64,000 bases of DNA, from the NCBI RefSeq assembly GCF_000090795.2, contig NW_003546353.1, positions 178,534 to 242,533 on the forward strand. Reading direction: 5' to 3'. Positions 53,369 to 64,000 of this stretch are shown here, piece after piece; positions within the stretch are counted from its first letter, which is position 1, and every line of letters begins with the position of its first letter. The notes under the pieces are model-generated. The model was given only the letters and a program-made list of their open reading frames with translations, did not search any database and had not been told where the DNA came from. This stretch comes from Amphimedon queenslandica (lineage: Eukaryota; Porifera; Demospongiae; Haplosclerida; Niphatidae). A program made the translations under genes and the position numbers.

Positions 53369-56248
53369 GATAAGGACATAGCCTATTTAATGGTGACTGA
53401 CTATGATTGATTCATCCACCAGGTCAGTGATGTCATCAAGAGTGAGTGTGTGAAGGATTGGACACCCCTGACCAATGAAGAGGAGTGCCTCAGTTGATAA
53501 CTACAAGCATAAGAAGAGAGAGAGTGATTAGTGCACACCATTGAATGAATGTAAAGCATCATTTTCTACTGACATTAGCACATGTACATACTACATACAT
53601 GATTAATGTCAGACCTGTACACAAGCTGAGAGATCAAGGTAGACCAGCTTACGGCATCCTTCACCTGCCAATATGGACTGGAGCCCTTTGCCAGTGAATT
53701 GGGTACAGTTTGATAAACTGAGATAGTTCAGACTCCTACAGTACCTGTACATGTATACAATAGACATTCATGCAAATATTCCAGTATATTCCTAATACCG
53801 GTACTAATCTTAATTGTAGTATTAATCTTAGTAGTAGTATTAATCTTAATTGTAGTATTAATCTTAGTAGCAGTATTAATCTTAGTAGCTGTACAATAGC
53901 TCACTTTGTTAGTAGTCTAATGATGGAGTCAGTAACATAGCAGTATGACAGGTTCAAATAAAAGAGTCCACTACAGCTGATAGCAATGCTTTTGATGGCT
54001 TCATCCTGTGCAGTTTTAATATAATGGAAAATAGAAGGAGCATTCTTCTCTTTTTGGGTACCGTAATTCCTTGACACTCGGACAGATTGAGATCCTGCAG
54101 GTTCTGACACTGGCCGATATACTTGAAACTATCTGAGGTGAGAAGGACACACTTCTGAAGTGAGAGATGACCCAGGAACGGTCTCCATTTATTAAATAAT
54201 TGAAGAAGGGAGGAGTCAGTTAGGCTAATAAGAATATGAGCTTAAATGCAATAGAATATAATACTTATTTCTTACTAATGTCCAATCGGGGATAGATCTA
54301 CCTACATATAAATACATGATCATTATTATAAGTAAAGTTACATGTATATCTACATTTTTCAATGTGTGGATGTACATGTACATATCAAATCAATGCTTCA
54401 AATACCCAGCAACTGGCAGCAAGTACATATACGGTGTACCTTATTCCAGAGTCTTGCGTCTTCAGACATGTCCTTCCAGGCTCTACAGACTTGGGCACAC
54501 CTACACACACTGGGGACTCCCAAGTATGAGAATATCTAATAAAAAAATAACCAGTATTAGTACTACTGTCATTGATCCTACGTGTACCTTTATTGCAATA
54601 TCAAGAGGTAGCAGTGAGATGGGGTCTTGACCATCAGGATAGAACCAATCCTCTTCTTCTCCCTCGCCTTCTGTTCGACCACGGTTTTGAAAGAAGAGGT
54701 TAGCTTTGCGTGACTCCACAGTGTCGGTGAGCCATGCCTTGAAGATACGCTTCTTTGCATGAAACTGGAAGACATTGTTCATGACAGCCATTGCTTTCTC
54801 TCTCCTGTGGCTCTTCAATACAGCATACTTGTGTGGCCTTTGTTAAGGAGCATAACTGTAGTAATAGTTCATTAAGAGCACATACTAATAATAATGACTT
54901 GCTAATCTACATTGACATTGCCTTTTGTTAAATTCATGATGCTTTATGAAAGCTGCTGCCTTTGCTGCTATAGTGTTTTACTGTACATTGCACTAAGACT
55001 GTACTGTATCATGTATTATTGAAGGATATATGCCATTTAGTGAGTATAATCCTTTTTAATCTGCTCCTGTGGTGTCCTTCAGCAAAGGAAGTCTTACGCT
55101 TTTCTTCTGCTCTCTCAAACTTAATGAGCTCGTGAAACCTAATCCAGCCACTTCAAAAAGAGAAATAAAAGAATAGAATCCCAGTAGAACTATTGATATG
55201 TGATATATAATCCATAACAACAGTGAGTGTATTATAAAGTGAGAGTTTGTGGTTAAGGGACTCACTAGAAACAAAGTCCATATAGTTTCCTACGACGAAA
55301 ATCAAAAGCAACTTCAAGCAAGGACTCAGAGGGGAGGTCAGTGTCGTCCATATAAGGATCTCTAATGCCTTGAAAGAAAGACCTCACTGGCTTTAGGTCA
55401 GGATCAATGAAGCAATCCCTACACCGATACAGTGTACTCTAAAGATCATGATGTATTCTGTCTGTGTGGTTACCATTCAATGTCAGTGGGGTATGATGTC
55501 TGACTGCTGTGAACCTCTTGTAGCTTATTTTCTATAAATACCCAGGGATCTCTCGGTACCATGACAGCTAAACCACTGAATAAAGCCTGTGGAGAATAGT
55601 TAAGGATTGCATAGTGTATAGGCCTTGGGGTTAGTCCCTGTACGAGCTTTAAATTGATTATAGAGCAACTTTAAAAATTCATAAAAAATCCAAATTTAAT
55701 CGGAATCAGCTCAAACTTTCTATGCAACATAAGAACATGTATATGCATGAGAAAATATTATAAAAATGGAAAATTATCTCCTTTTCATTATTGGCAAAAT
55801 TTGGTTGAAATCCCTGTACTAAGGCTGCAAAAGTCGTGGCAGCCATTTTGTTTGGGGGTGAATCCTACTTAGTAACGCTACCGCGTTACTAATATTGGCA
55901 AAATTTGGTTGAAATCCCTGTACTATAGTACAGGGACTTTGGCCCAATTTTGGAGCAACTTTAAAAATTCATAAAAAATCCAAATTTAATCAGAACCAGC
56001 TCAAACTTGCTATGCAACATAAAAACATGTATATGCATCAGGAAATATAATAGAATTCTCTCTAGTAGCCAAAAATGCATCCCCAGTATAGTTCCCAGCC
56101 ATACCTCCATTACAGAAGGCCATTTATGACCCTCCAAATATTTCCTGAGCTCTGGGCTATAGCCCTCGAGTGAGACGAGAGACTGCATCCCTTCATGAAG
56201 CGCTACCTCCTGGGACGAACTATTAGTTAGGTTTCTTTCTCTCGCCAT
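51517..56248 (-). CDS. FBXL13: F-box and LRR protein 13 (dynein regulatory complex subunit 6)
   Basis: Cilium/flagellum protein of the nexin-dynein regulatory complex, with an F-box. Roughly 16 exons on the minus strand. N-terminal exons: 56105..56248 (SLEGYSPELRKYLEGHKWPS) and about 55487..55590 (LAVMVPRDPWVFIENKL), then one near 55270..55425. The F-box is split between about 54589..54820 (ISLLPLDIAIK) and about 54440..54537 (IFSYLGVPSVCRCAQVCRAW). Cysteine-type leucine-rich repeats follow down to 52000 (YLNLSFCEHISDTGVELLTQ, LVDLDVTGCSLTDL). The last exon, about 51517..51650, has NYNTDPPQYNMP, matching the FBXL13 C-terminus. Most exon edges are approximate. A splice acceptor just before 56312 may mean an extra upstream exon. 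Intron 1 carries family 1 repeats and a late intron a MITE. Confidence 0.85.
51699..51841. mobile_element. MITE with TTA target duplication (PIF/Harbinger-like)
   Basis: Terminal inverted repeats AGCCTGGTTTCCATATA and TATATGGAAACCAGGCT bound a 143-bp element with no coding capacity. It is flanked on both sides by TTA (51696..51698 and 51842..51844), the 3-bp target duplication typical of PIF/Harbinger elements. The interior has several TACAACAG and CTGTTG motifs. It sits in the penultimate FBXL13 intron. Confidence 0.82.
53289..53368. repeat. (AAT)n microsatellite, about 26 units
   Basis: An uninterrupted TAA run within an FBXL13 intron. Confidence 0.97.
53800..53896. repeat. 18-bp tandem repeat in FBXL13 intron
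   Basis: About five copies of GTATTAATCTTAGTAGTA and its variant with TTAATTGTA alternate in a regular pattern. Confidence 0.85.
55631..56060. repeat. Two family 1 repeat copies with an inserted hairpin segment (FBXL13 intron 1)
   Basis: Two copies of GCAACTTTAAAAATTCATAA, ATCAGCTCAAACTTTCTATG and a CTGTACTATAGTACAGGG core. Between them a 31-base stretch (TATTGGCAAAATTTGGTTGA onward) is directly repeated at about 55789 and 55893, bracketing about 70 bp of unrelated sequence. Confidence 0.88.
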
Positions 56249-56449
56249 CCAGTTACCATGGTTATTATAGTTCAAATCCGCTTGAGTCCGTCTATTCCCG
56301 TAAATTATTTCCACTACAAAATAAACAAAAATTACGGAAAGTCTCCGTATATTAGAACTTTTGGGTGTGGTCCTGTTTAGGGCGTGGCTCTTCCCCGAAT
56401 GAAAACCTAAACCTCAGAGGAAGAGAGAAAACGAGAGAAAATCAAAGAA
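56249..56449. promoter_or_regulatory. Bidirectional promoter interval FBXL13 / RBSN
   Basis: About 200 bp between divergent starts. It contains AGGGCGTGGCTCTTCCCCGA (GC/CACCC-like box) and the 5' leader of the rabenosyn gene. It may also hold an upstream FBXL13 exon boundary. Confidence 0.5.
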
Positions 56450-58950
56450 ATGGCTCAGCTTGAAGGATTCATCTGCCCCCTGTGCATGCAGGTTACTCTA
56501 TGAGGTCATTATTATAACGACCACTGGTTCCCTTAGGCTCTGCCTGGCGTTAGTCAACTGGAAAGACACGTTAGGGAAGAGCACAATGACACTGCTACTG
56601 GTAAAATGAAAGCAAATTTCAAGCAGTTTATTGGGAAAGCAAAGACAACACTCACCAAGCAAAGGGTAGGTTGACGATATCTTATAAATGAAACTAAAAT
56701 TCAAGGATCATCCTGCATGCCCCAACTCACAGAGTTCATAGAGCAGTTCTTTACTGTATTACTCTTCATTTTATTGTTAGGGCGGGCTAGAGGAGTCTGT
56801 CGTTAGTGAAGGAGCAGCTGCAGTAGGAGTGAGGAGAGAGGGGGAGGAGGAGGGGTTTCAGTCGATAATTGGAGTATCAGGAATCAACACTTCACTCTGG
56901 CCTGAACAAGAATTTGGTATGTTTGATGATAATTAGACATAAAACACAACCTAATGGTGTTTGCTGCTTGCTACAGGCATCATGTTTTCTTGTGTGCATG
57001 TACTGTAGGTAAATATAGAGATCATTTGGACGCGTTTCGTAAAGTAAGGGACTCACGCGTTCAACGTATCGCCGTGGAAACCAATCGACTTCTGGTCAGA
57101 CTTGAAAAGGTAAGCATGTCTTGGTTTGGTCATGGGCTAAAGAGAGGACAAAAGGAGAGAAAAGTTTATGTAGTGTGTTGCTCAATAACTAGATGCATAC
57201 ATCAAATCAATCACTTGCTATCTTGTAAATAAATGATCTCCATATTGTCTCTGTAGCTACTAAGACTTCTGAAGAATGAGCACGCTATGAAACAGAAGCA
57301 GCTTAAAGGTACAGAATTAAATGTTTACTGACACAAATCACATAGACTATGACCTTATGTATTACATCATTTATAATCCAAGCTTCATTATAATCTCCCT
57401 CTTTCTTTTCTTTTCTCATGCTCTGTTTCCTTTCAGCTCTGGAGCAGGACATTGTACCTTGGAAGAAAGACTCAGAGAGCAAGCGCTGCATGAAATGCAG
57501 TCGTGAGTTTAACATTCACCGAAGGAAGCATCACTGCAGACTCTGTGGAGATGTCATATGTAAAAAGTGTTCAAATTTCTTTCCTTTTTCTGAAGCATGT
57601 TAGTAGAGAAGAGAGAGGGGGGGAGAAGAAGGGGAGAACTATGAAAACAAACTGAAATTGAATTATTCTGTCATTCAAAGCTGTTATTAGAGTCCCCATT
57701 TTACAATTGCTTCTTTCACTATAGATCAACTGATGTCCGATAATCCCAACTACAGGTCTCTCCTTCCTGATCCAGCTGCCACTGCTAGCAAACAAAAGAA
57801 AAATAAATTGAAACGTTTCCTGAAAGATGAGGATGATGAAGATGAGGACACTTCAGATGAGCTGAGAGTGTGTCCATCTTGTGAGGAGTTGCTAGTCAGA
57901 CAGTTAGCCAGGATGTCATCGGAAGGTAGAACTGAAGTGGTTGGACTTTACGAGAAGATGCAAGTGACAATGACTAATGCAGAGAAACTGAAACCAAAGT
58001 ATCTAGAAATGGCCGACAGCTTATTGTAAGTATGGAATATATTTTCACTCATAAATGCATAGGTTAACACAGTTTAGGCCACGGCACAACTTATGTGTTA
58101 AATGTGTAAACAAATCTTCTTCCATTGCAGGAGTGGGGAGTATCACTTCAGACTGATGGATGCTCAAAATGTCAGGCAAGATTTAGTAAAACTTTATGAG
58201 GTAGTGGATGCACTTAGGTGAGCAGAACTTTGTTCCATTTAATTTTTAATCATTATTCTGATGTGTCTGTGTTTTTTTAGTAAACGTATTATGAATCTCA
58301 AGTATGATGATGGCGGAGAGCCAAGTCCTTCGTGTCTCAAAGTCCAGAGGAACATTCGTCTCTTTGCTAGCAGTTACTTGCAAGATAACCTCCTCATGTT
58401 GCCTGGCCTACCTACTGTAGAAAAACTAAAAGATTTGAGGAGAGAGAAAGAAAGAGAAATAGAAGAGAAGAAGCTTCGACTCTTGAAGGAGAAAGAAGAG
58501 AAAAGAGAGCTTGAGATTGCAGCTGCTGCTGCAGCCAATAAAAGAGACAGTGGGGCCTTCTTTGGAAGCAAGAAAGAACCAAACACTTTACAATTACCAT
58601 CTAGCGGAATGAAGAAAGAGAACAGCTCATCTTCACGATTAGATATATCATTCTCAGCTATTGATAGTAAAGTACGGATCTCCCCATCCTTCAAGCGAAA
58701 GGCTAAAGCTGTTTTTGGTATCAAAGAATCGGGCGAAACCTCCAGCACTAGTAATCGTGGTTGGACTGCTGAAGCAGCCGTGACAGAATGCCTTGACGAT
58801 GGAGAGCTTGATCCATTTGAGCTCCAGAGACAGCAGCTGCTGGGTTATATTGCACAAGCTGAGCAGGCAAAGAGATTTGATGAAGTAGCTACCCTCAAGG
58901 AGTCGTTGCATGAAATTGAAGCACTGATGGTGGAAAGAGGAACAACTTGA
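56450..58950 (+). CDS. RBSN: Rabenosyn-5 (FYVE finger Rab4/Rab5 effector)
   Basis: Early-endosome fusion and recycling factor. Nine exons (56450..56491, 56537..56665, 56781..56916, 57009..57109, 57257..57308, 57437..57598, 57725..58025, 58131..58217, 58281..58950) join in frame to 559 aa. An N-terminal C2H2 finger (FICPLCMQALPGVSQLERHV, REEH) leads to a FYVE finger with WKKDSESKRCMKC, RRKHHCRLCG and VCPSCEELL. An acidic insert (DEDDEDEDTSDE) sits inside the finger. A coiled coil (LRREKEREIEEKKLRLLKE) and a C-terminal Rab-binding helical hairpin (ELQRQQLLGYIAQAEQAKRF) follow. The long NPF-rich region of vertebrate rabenosyn is absent, so this is a short form. Confidence 0.94.
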
Positions 58951-59158
58951 TTTCAGTATTAGGGCACACTATTTATTGATTATTGTTATATTTAATTCTC
59001 ATGTTATACTATTATTATTATTATTATTATTATATGCTGAATAATTACTATATTGATTTCATTATTTTAATGACGATTTTACTGTTTTACCAATGTCACT
59101 AGCTTGAGGAAACCCCTTTAATCAAAGCCTATTTAAGGTGGGATTTTATACAGTAAAG

Positions 59159-61326
59159 ATGGCTTCGCAGTCGGATTTAGCTGAAGCTCTTGAATGGTTT
59201 GATTCTCAACTAAAAGACAACATTAAGTTTTGGATGAGCAACTCAATTGATAATAAGAACGGGTAAATGAAACAGCAAGCATGCTCTAACACTGTTTGAG
59301 CCACACCTTTCTATTGCAGTGGATACTACACCTGCCTCAGCTACAGAGGAGAAGTTTATGACACTTTAAAGTATTGCTGGCTTCAAGGGAGACAGGTAGG
59401 CCTGTTCCTAGTACCTTTAACATTGGTCTTGTATGCCAGTCCCACCCCTTTCTTGTAGACTGCTTTATGTGATTGCAATCTTCAGTCTTGTAAAGCTGTT
59501 ATCATTCTTGCTGTTATGTTGCAATAGTTCCTTAAGACCTGTAGCTCTTACCTCATGTCCCTGCAGGTTTGGATGCTGGCTAAACTCTACAATGAAACAA
59601 AGGAATATCACAATCATGATATACTTGATGCAGCCATTCAAGGTAATTTAACAGTAATATTAATAAAAATTCAGCTCTGTAAAATAATGGAATTAAACGA
59701 TACTTTTGATTGCTTTTTTGTTATTATTTTTATAGGTGGAGAGTTTCTGTTGAAATATGTAAAAGTTAAAGATGAGCTCAGGTGTTATTTTATTGTCACT
59801 GAAGACGGTAAACCAGTTAAGCTCCAGCGTAAACCTTACACTGAATGTTTCTATACTATTGGACTCATTGAACTGTACAGGGCAACATCAAACATCAAAT
59901 ATGAGGTATAGAATTGTGCTACTGTGAACTTTTAAATTGTGCATTATAAAAAGATTTGTAGCATTCATAAAAGTGGGGAAACTTTGATGTTATAGTTTAT
60001 AAGGAACAGAATAATAATGACAAATTGTCATAATCCCTTAATTCCATTTGAATACAAGCATTAATTATTTGCTTTATCATCAGGTTGCTGCAGAAGAGAT
60101 GCTCCAGCAGCTAATACACTGGATTTGTGTTGACGACAGTGGCCTTGGAATGCCAGCATTGTCTGGTGCTCTGCCCACTAGACAGTTAGGATATCCTATG
60201 ATGTTGTTGAATATATTGACTGAGTTTTGTGGCAACGAGGCCGAGAAAAGAGAGAAATATTCCGAGCAGTTCAAGTGGAGCGTTGAAGCAATTCTCAAAC
60301 ATGTAATAACAATAATAATGATTAACAGACTCTTAGTCTTTAAAATTGTGAAAGAAAAGTATGATACATTTATTATCTTTTGCAGGATGATGGAAGATGG
60401 ATACATGAGTATGCTTTAGAAAGCGGTGGGTTTCCCGAAGGCTGTCAAGGAAGATTGTCAATACCTGGTCATGCTATAGAGGCAGGTTGGTTTCTGCTAC
60501 AGGAAGCACTCACAAAGTGAGCATCCTCCACTTCATGTTGTCCCATTTCATGTTCAGTAGATTTTAAAGACTTCATTTATAAATCACTTTACGTTGTTAC
60601 TCCTAATGTTTACAGAGGTGATGTTGAACTTCAAGATAAAGCCATCAGGCAATTCATAAAGAGACCCTCAGAATATGGCTGGGACAAGGAACATGGAGGA
60701 TTCTTTTACTATCTCGATTGTGGTATAAATTGGTTTCCTACCCAATTGGAATGGAACATGAAGCTTTGGTGGGTGCACTGCGAAGCATTGATTGCTTATT
60801 TGATGGCATACAAAGTAACAAGTGATGACTTCTACTGGGACTCCTTTAAAGCAACTTTTGACTACGTTTGCTCTCATGTAAGATCTGCACACACACACAC
60901 ACACAAACAATAGTTGTTTAATTTTAAAAGAAGGCCGGAACATGATGCTGCAAGAACTAATTTAAACTGTACCCATTAGAAGTATATATAATGGTTTCCT
61001 TTTTATTGTAGTTTCCTGAAAAAATGTTTGGTGAGTGGTATGGCTACCTGAACAGAGAAGGAAAAGTTAATCAGGACTTCAAAGGAGGACCTTTTAAAGG
61101 TAAAACACTAGGACAAACATGAGAACAAACATAATTATAGCATGTCCATATATCAACCCAGCTGCATAATTATTACACTGAATGTGGGATCATCATTCAT
61201 TGTGTATCATCTGTCATTGTTCTAGGCTGCTTCCATGTCCCACGTGCTCTGTTTCTTTGTCGTAAGCTCCTTACTGAGATGACCACCAAGGACAATGTGG
61301 AAACTAAAAAAAGAAAAAAAAATTAA
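59159..61326 (+). CDS. RENBP: N-acylglucosamine 2-epimerase (renin-binding protein)
   Basis: Interconverts N-acetylglucosamine and N-acetylmannosamine in amino-sugar and sialic acid metabolism. Nine exons (59159..59262, 59320..59395, 59567..59642, 59736..59905, 60084..60302, 60386..60516, 60616..60877, 61012..61099, 61226..61326) join in frame to 408 aa, close to the usual 400-427. The (alpha/alpha)6 barrel signatures are present: [94 protein letters not shown] and [13 protein letters not shown]. The last residues are a Lys-rich tail. Confidence 0.96.
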
Positions 61327-61406
61327 AATGATTTTACTCTTCTTATTAAATATTCATGATTTTATTAATTATTAAAAATCATTATTATTAATTTTTTATT
61401 AGCAAG

Positions 61407-63125
61407 ATGGCGTTTAGAAAGGTCTCTTCACACCTCGAGATATTCCTTTGTAATCTTTATTATTATTATTTTATGACTAGGTTAGACTGCTCACTTTATC
61501 AAGATGCTGTACTACCCCCAGGGCCTTGAGCATGAGGTAGATGAGCCTAACAGCAATCCACTGTTATTATTATTAATGATGTATCTTCTGTGGTAGCTCT
61601 ATCAGACAAAAGAGGAAAGGAGATGACTACTACATTCAAGAGAGCAAGATACCTACTCTTCATTTCCAGGCCAGTCTCCCCAGACTCCCCATACCAGAGT
61701 TGGCCGATAGCTGCAGTCGCTACCTCTCAGCTGTACAGCCACTGGTCAGTGAGTCGGAATTTCAGACGACACAAAAATTAGCAAAGGACTTCTCAAAGGA
61801 AGGCTCAGATGGATCAGGTGAGCCCCAAAATAAAATTAATTTTGTTTACATCCATATTTTTTCCATATATGGTATGTGAAACTGAAACATGATACATGTA
61901 CATGTACATATTTTGAGTAAATATGGTATAAGTTCACTTGTTGTTTTTGTTAAAAGAACTTCAGAAGAGATTAATGGAGCGTGACAAGATGAATAAAGAC
62001 AGTAGCTTCATTGCAGGTATTTTTATTAATTAAACGAGTGGGCGTTTGACCACTCCTCCTTTCTAATTAATAGATTTTTGGTATGACATGTATTTGAAGG
62101 ATCGTCGCTCTATAGTACTCAATCATAATCCTTTTTTAACTTTTAACGATGACCCCAGGAACCCGTCACAGGTCAGTTTTAATAGCGTGCTCTTGGAATG
62201 TACAATGTGTGCTGGTATTTAATTTTGAGCGACTTTAAAAATTTGTAAAAAATTCTAATTTGATCGGAATCAGCTCAAACTTTCTACACAACATAAGAAC
62301 ATGTATATGTATCAGAAAATAATATAAAAATGCAGAATTCTCTCCTTTTCATTTTTGGCGAAATTTGGCCAAAGTCCCTGTACTATAGTACAGTGACTTT
62401 TACCCGATTTTGGAGCAACTTTAAAAATTCGTAAAAATTCTAATTTGATCGGAATTGACTCAAACTTTCTACGCAACATAAGAACATGTATACGTATCAG
62501 GGAAAGTTATAAAAATGGAGAATTCTCTCCTTTTAATTTTTAACAAAATTTGGCCTGAGACCATGTACTAAGTACAGGGACTTTGACCCGATTTTGGAGC
62601 AACTTTAAACCCAGTCATGTACATAGGCTGATCGTGCTGCACAGATTGTATTTGCTGCTGTTCGTTTTCGCAATTCTCTTTCCGATGGTGTCCTTCGTCC
62701 AGAAGTGTTTCATCTTAATCCGGAGAAAAGTGACAAAAGCTGGTTTAACCTCTTAAGGTAAAGTGTGTGTGTGTGTTAATATGCTTTTGGTTTATATTCA
62801 GTATTATAATATTGTATTATTACTGTAGAGTGTAGACATAATATTTATTTTAGCATTCTTATAGAAATTCTATTATTATTATTAATCATTATAAAATAAA
62901 CAATAACTAACATATTGATAATGCACCAGTATAGCCTCTCTTAATGGACACTCTCTATAGCGTACACCTCCATTTAACAGACAGCACCTAGTGTACCAAT
63001 TACATTCCTTACTGTATAAAATAACCTCCACATAAAGGGACACCTCTGTATAACAGAGACACAGTGTCCATTATATAGAGGCACCACTCTATTATCTATT
63101 GTATTTTCTATTTTGAATGCATGCT

Positions 63126-63168
<43 letters not shown>

Positions 63169-63821
63169 GATTATTATTTTTTTAAAGGTTTATTCCCCAG
63201 TCCTTCTCATGGTATGGCGCTTACATGATCAATGCTTTCCCCTTGGACATGGTCCAGTATAAGAAACTCTTTGGTACCACTCGATTGCCCTATAAGGAAA
63301 GAGATGAACTGGTTACAACCAGCGATAGTAGACATGTCATTATCATGAGGAATAATCATTTTTATGAAATGGAAGTGATACAATCTGATGGTAATAATCA
63401 TTAACGTTATACAGATGTACAGTATATCCATGTAGCTTATGTTACAGCTATTAATACTAGATACATGTGGTTGTGTATCTCAGAGCTACTGTATTGTACA
63501 GTAGTTTATTAGTTATTTTGTCACTTTCTCCTCCCCCCTCTCTCTCTCAGGCTCCCCTCTACTCATTACTGATATACATGCTCAATTGGAGGCCATTTTA
63601 CAAGACTCCACCCCCAGCCCCTCCCACCCTCTCTCTCTACTGCCGTCATTAGATAGAACCGATTGGGCCGAAGCCAGACAACTCCTTGTATCCGACTCGC
63701 AGAATGCTCTTCAATTAGAGAAAATAAACTCCGCCTTATTTGTCCTTTCTCTTGACGATACCACACCCACCGAGCCTAAGGAAGCCATGAGTGTATTTTT
63801 ACATAATTACGGCTTGAACAG
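61407..63821 (+). CDS. CPT2: Carnitine O-palmitoyltransferase 2, 5' part (cut by window end)
   Basis: Inner-mitochondrial-membrane enzyme that transfers acyl groups from carnitine back to CoA for beta-oxidation. Eight exons are visible: 61407..61421, 61481..61536, 61597..61817, 61957..62016, 62074..62171, 62627..62757, 63188..63390, 63551..63821, all phase-compatible. The leader [20 protein letters not shown] is Arg-rich without acids, as in a mitochondrial presequence. Then come [72 protein letters not shown] and ALFVLSLDD. Lack of N-terminal membrane helices separates it from CPT1. The catalytic histidine and C-terminal half lie beyond 64000. Confidence 0.92.
62218..62610. repeat. Two to three family 1 repeat copies (CPT2 intron)
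   Basis: Units contain AATTTGATCGGAATCAGCTC, AACATAAGAACATGTATATG, GAATTCTCTCCTTTTCATTT and CAAAGTCCCTGTACTATAGT followed by ACAGTGACTTTTACCCGATT. Together they fill most of the 455-bp intron. Confidence 0.9.
62934..63082. mobile_element. Possible MITE (imperfect terminal inverted repeats)
   Basis: GCCTCTCTTAATGGACAC at the left and GTGTCCATTATATAGAGGC at the right are inverted repeats with a few mismatches. The interior repeats GGACACCTC and ATAACAGA-like motifs. No clear target duplication is seen. It lies in a CPT2 intron. Confidence 0.5.
63130..63180. repeat. (AAT)n microsatellite in CPT2 intron
   Basis: About ten AAT units followed by ATTATTATGATTATT, just before the exon starting at 63188. 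Confidence 0.9.
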
Positions 63822-64000
63822 GTTAACAGCATTAAAACATATTTTACAAGTACTTAATCTTGTGAGTTGATCCCTCCAATTTATGAAATTAAAGCAGAGA
63901 AAGAGAGCTAGGGTAGAAGTAGGAATATCAAAATAGACTTCAAGTGACATTAGTCTGACAGTCCATGGGTTACAGTTGAGGATGTGGTGGTGTGTGTGTG

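Noticed and set aside
62800-62935. Extra CPT2 exon in the AT-rich stretch
   Set aside because: Flanking exons 62627..62757 and 63188..63390 join in phase and match CPT2 without a gap.

Overview
This 64 kb window is nuclear DNA from an animal. Its genes carry many short GT/AG introns, and the gene set is metazoan: a multi-repeat cadherin, ELMO, a KDM7-type histone demethylase, nischarin, EEA1, rabenosyn-5, squalene synthase and others. Very tight gene spacing, intron lengths of often 40-100 bp, AT-rich introns full of (TTA)n and CT-rich microsatellites, and a choanocyte/cilium gene (FBXL13) point to an early-branching animal. A demosponge of the Amphimedon type is the best guess, but that assignment is inference from gene style and not proven here.

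Layout, left to right (strand): EEA1-like (+, 5' end outside the window) with a tRNA-Lys on the opposite strand in one intron; nischarin (+); squalene synthase (-); selenocysteine lyase (+); a Rab GTPase (+); IMP4 (-); an NPC2/ML-domain secreted protein (+); GRIPAP1/GRASP-1 (-); SSR4/TRAP-delta (+); a one-exon death-fold/ankyrin protein (+); a KDM7/PHF8-type demethylase (-) whose largest intron holds two tandem secreted-protein genes on the other strand (+,+); a cadherin (+); ELMO (-); an MFSD4-type transporter (+); CYP20A1 (+); FBXL13 (-); rabenosyn-5 (+); RENBP (+); and CPT2 (+, cut by the right edge). For eleven genes I assembled all exons from splice sites and the coding length came out divisible by three (nischarin, FDFT1, SCLY, Rab, IMP4, SSR4, both nested genes, cadherin, rabenosyn-5, RENBP); the four MFSD4 exons also sum to a whole number of codons. 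KDM7 is off by exactly one base, traced to one A-run.

Organisation: six neighbouring pairs are head to head with only about 75-205 bp between start codons, so they must share promoter DNA, and most of the other neighbours are tail to tail with 140-280 bp between stops. Several genes belong to early-endosome and recycling traffic (EEA1, rabenosyn-5, GRIPAP1, nischarin, a Rab). ELMO, CYP20A1 and the ankyrin gene have no introns although their neighbours are heavily interrupted.

The most unusual structures are: (1) an 84-bp tandem array in KDM7 that copies an intron/exon boundary 14 times, every copy being an in-frame splice acceptor that re-encodes the iron-binding His motif of the JmjC domain; (2) the nested secreted-protein pair, with nearly identical promoter and leader exon but strongly diverged six-cysteine mature exons; (3) two related intronic repeat families, each built round a palindrome and partly arranged in tandem units of about 175-185 bp; (4) a hairpin-forming 41-42 bp minisatellite after the cadherin gene; and (5) a MITE with TTA target duplications.
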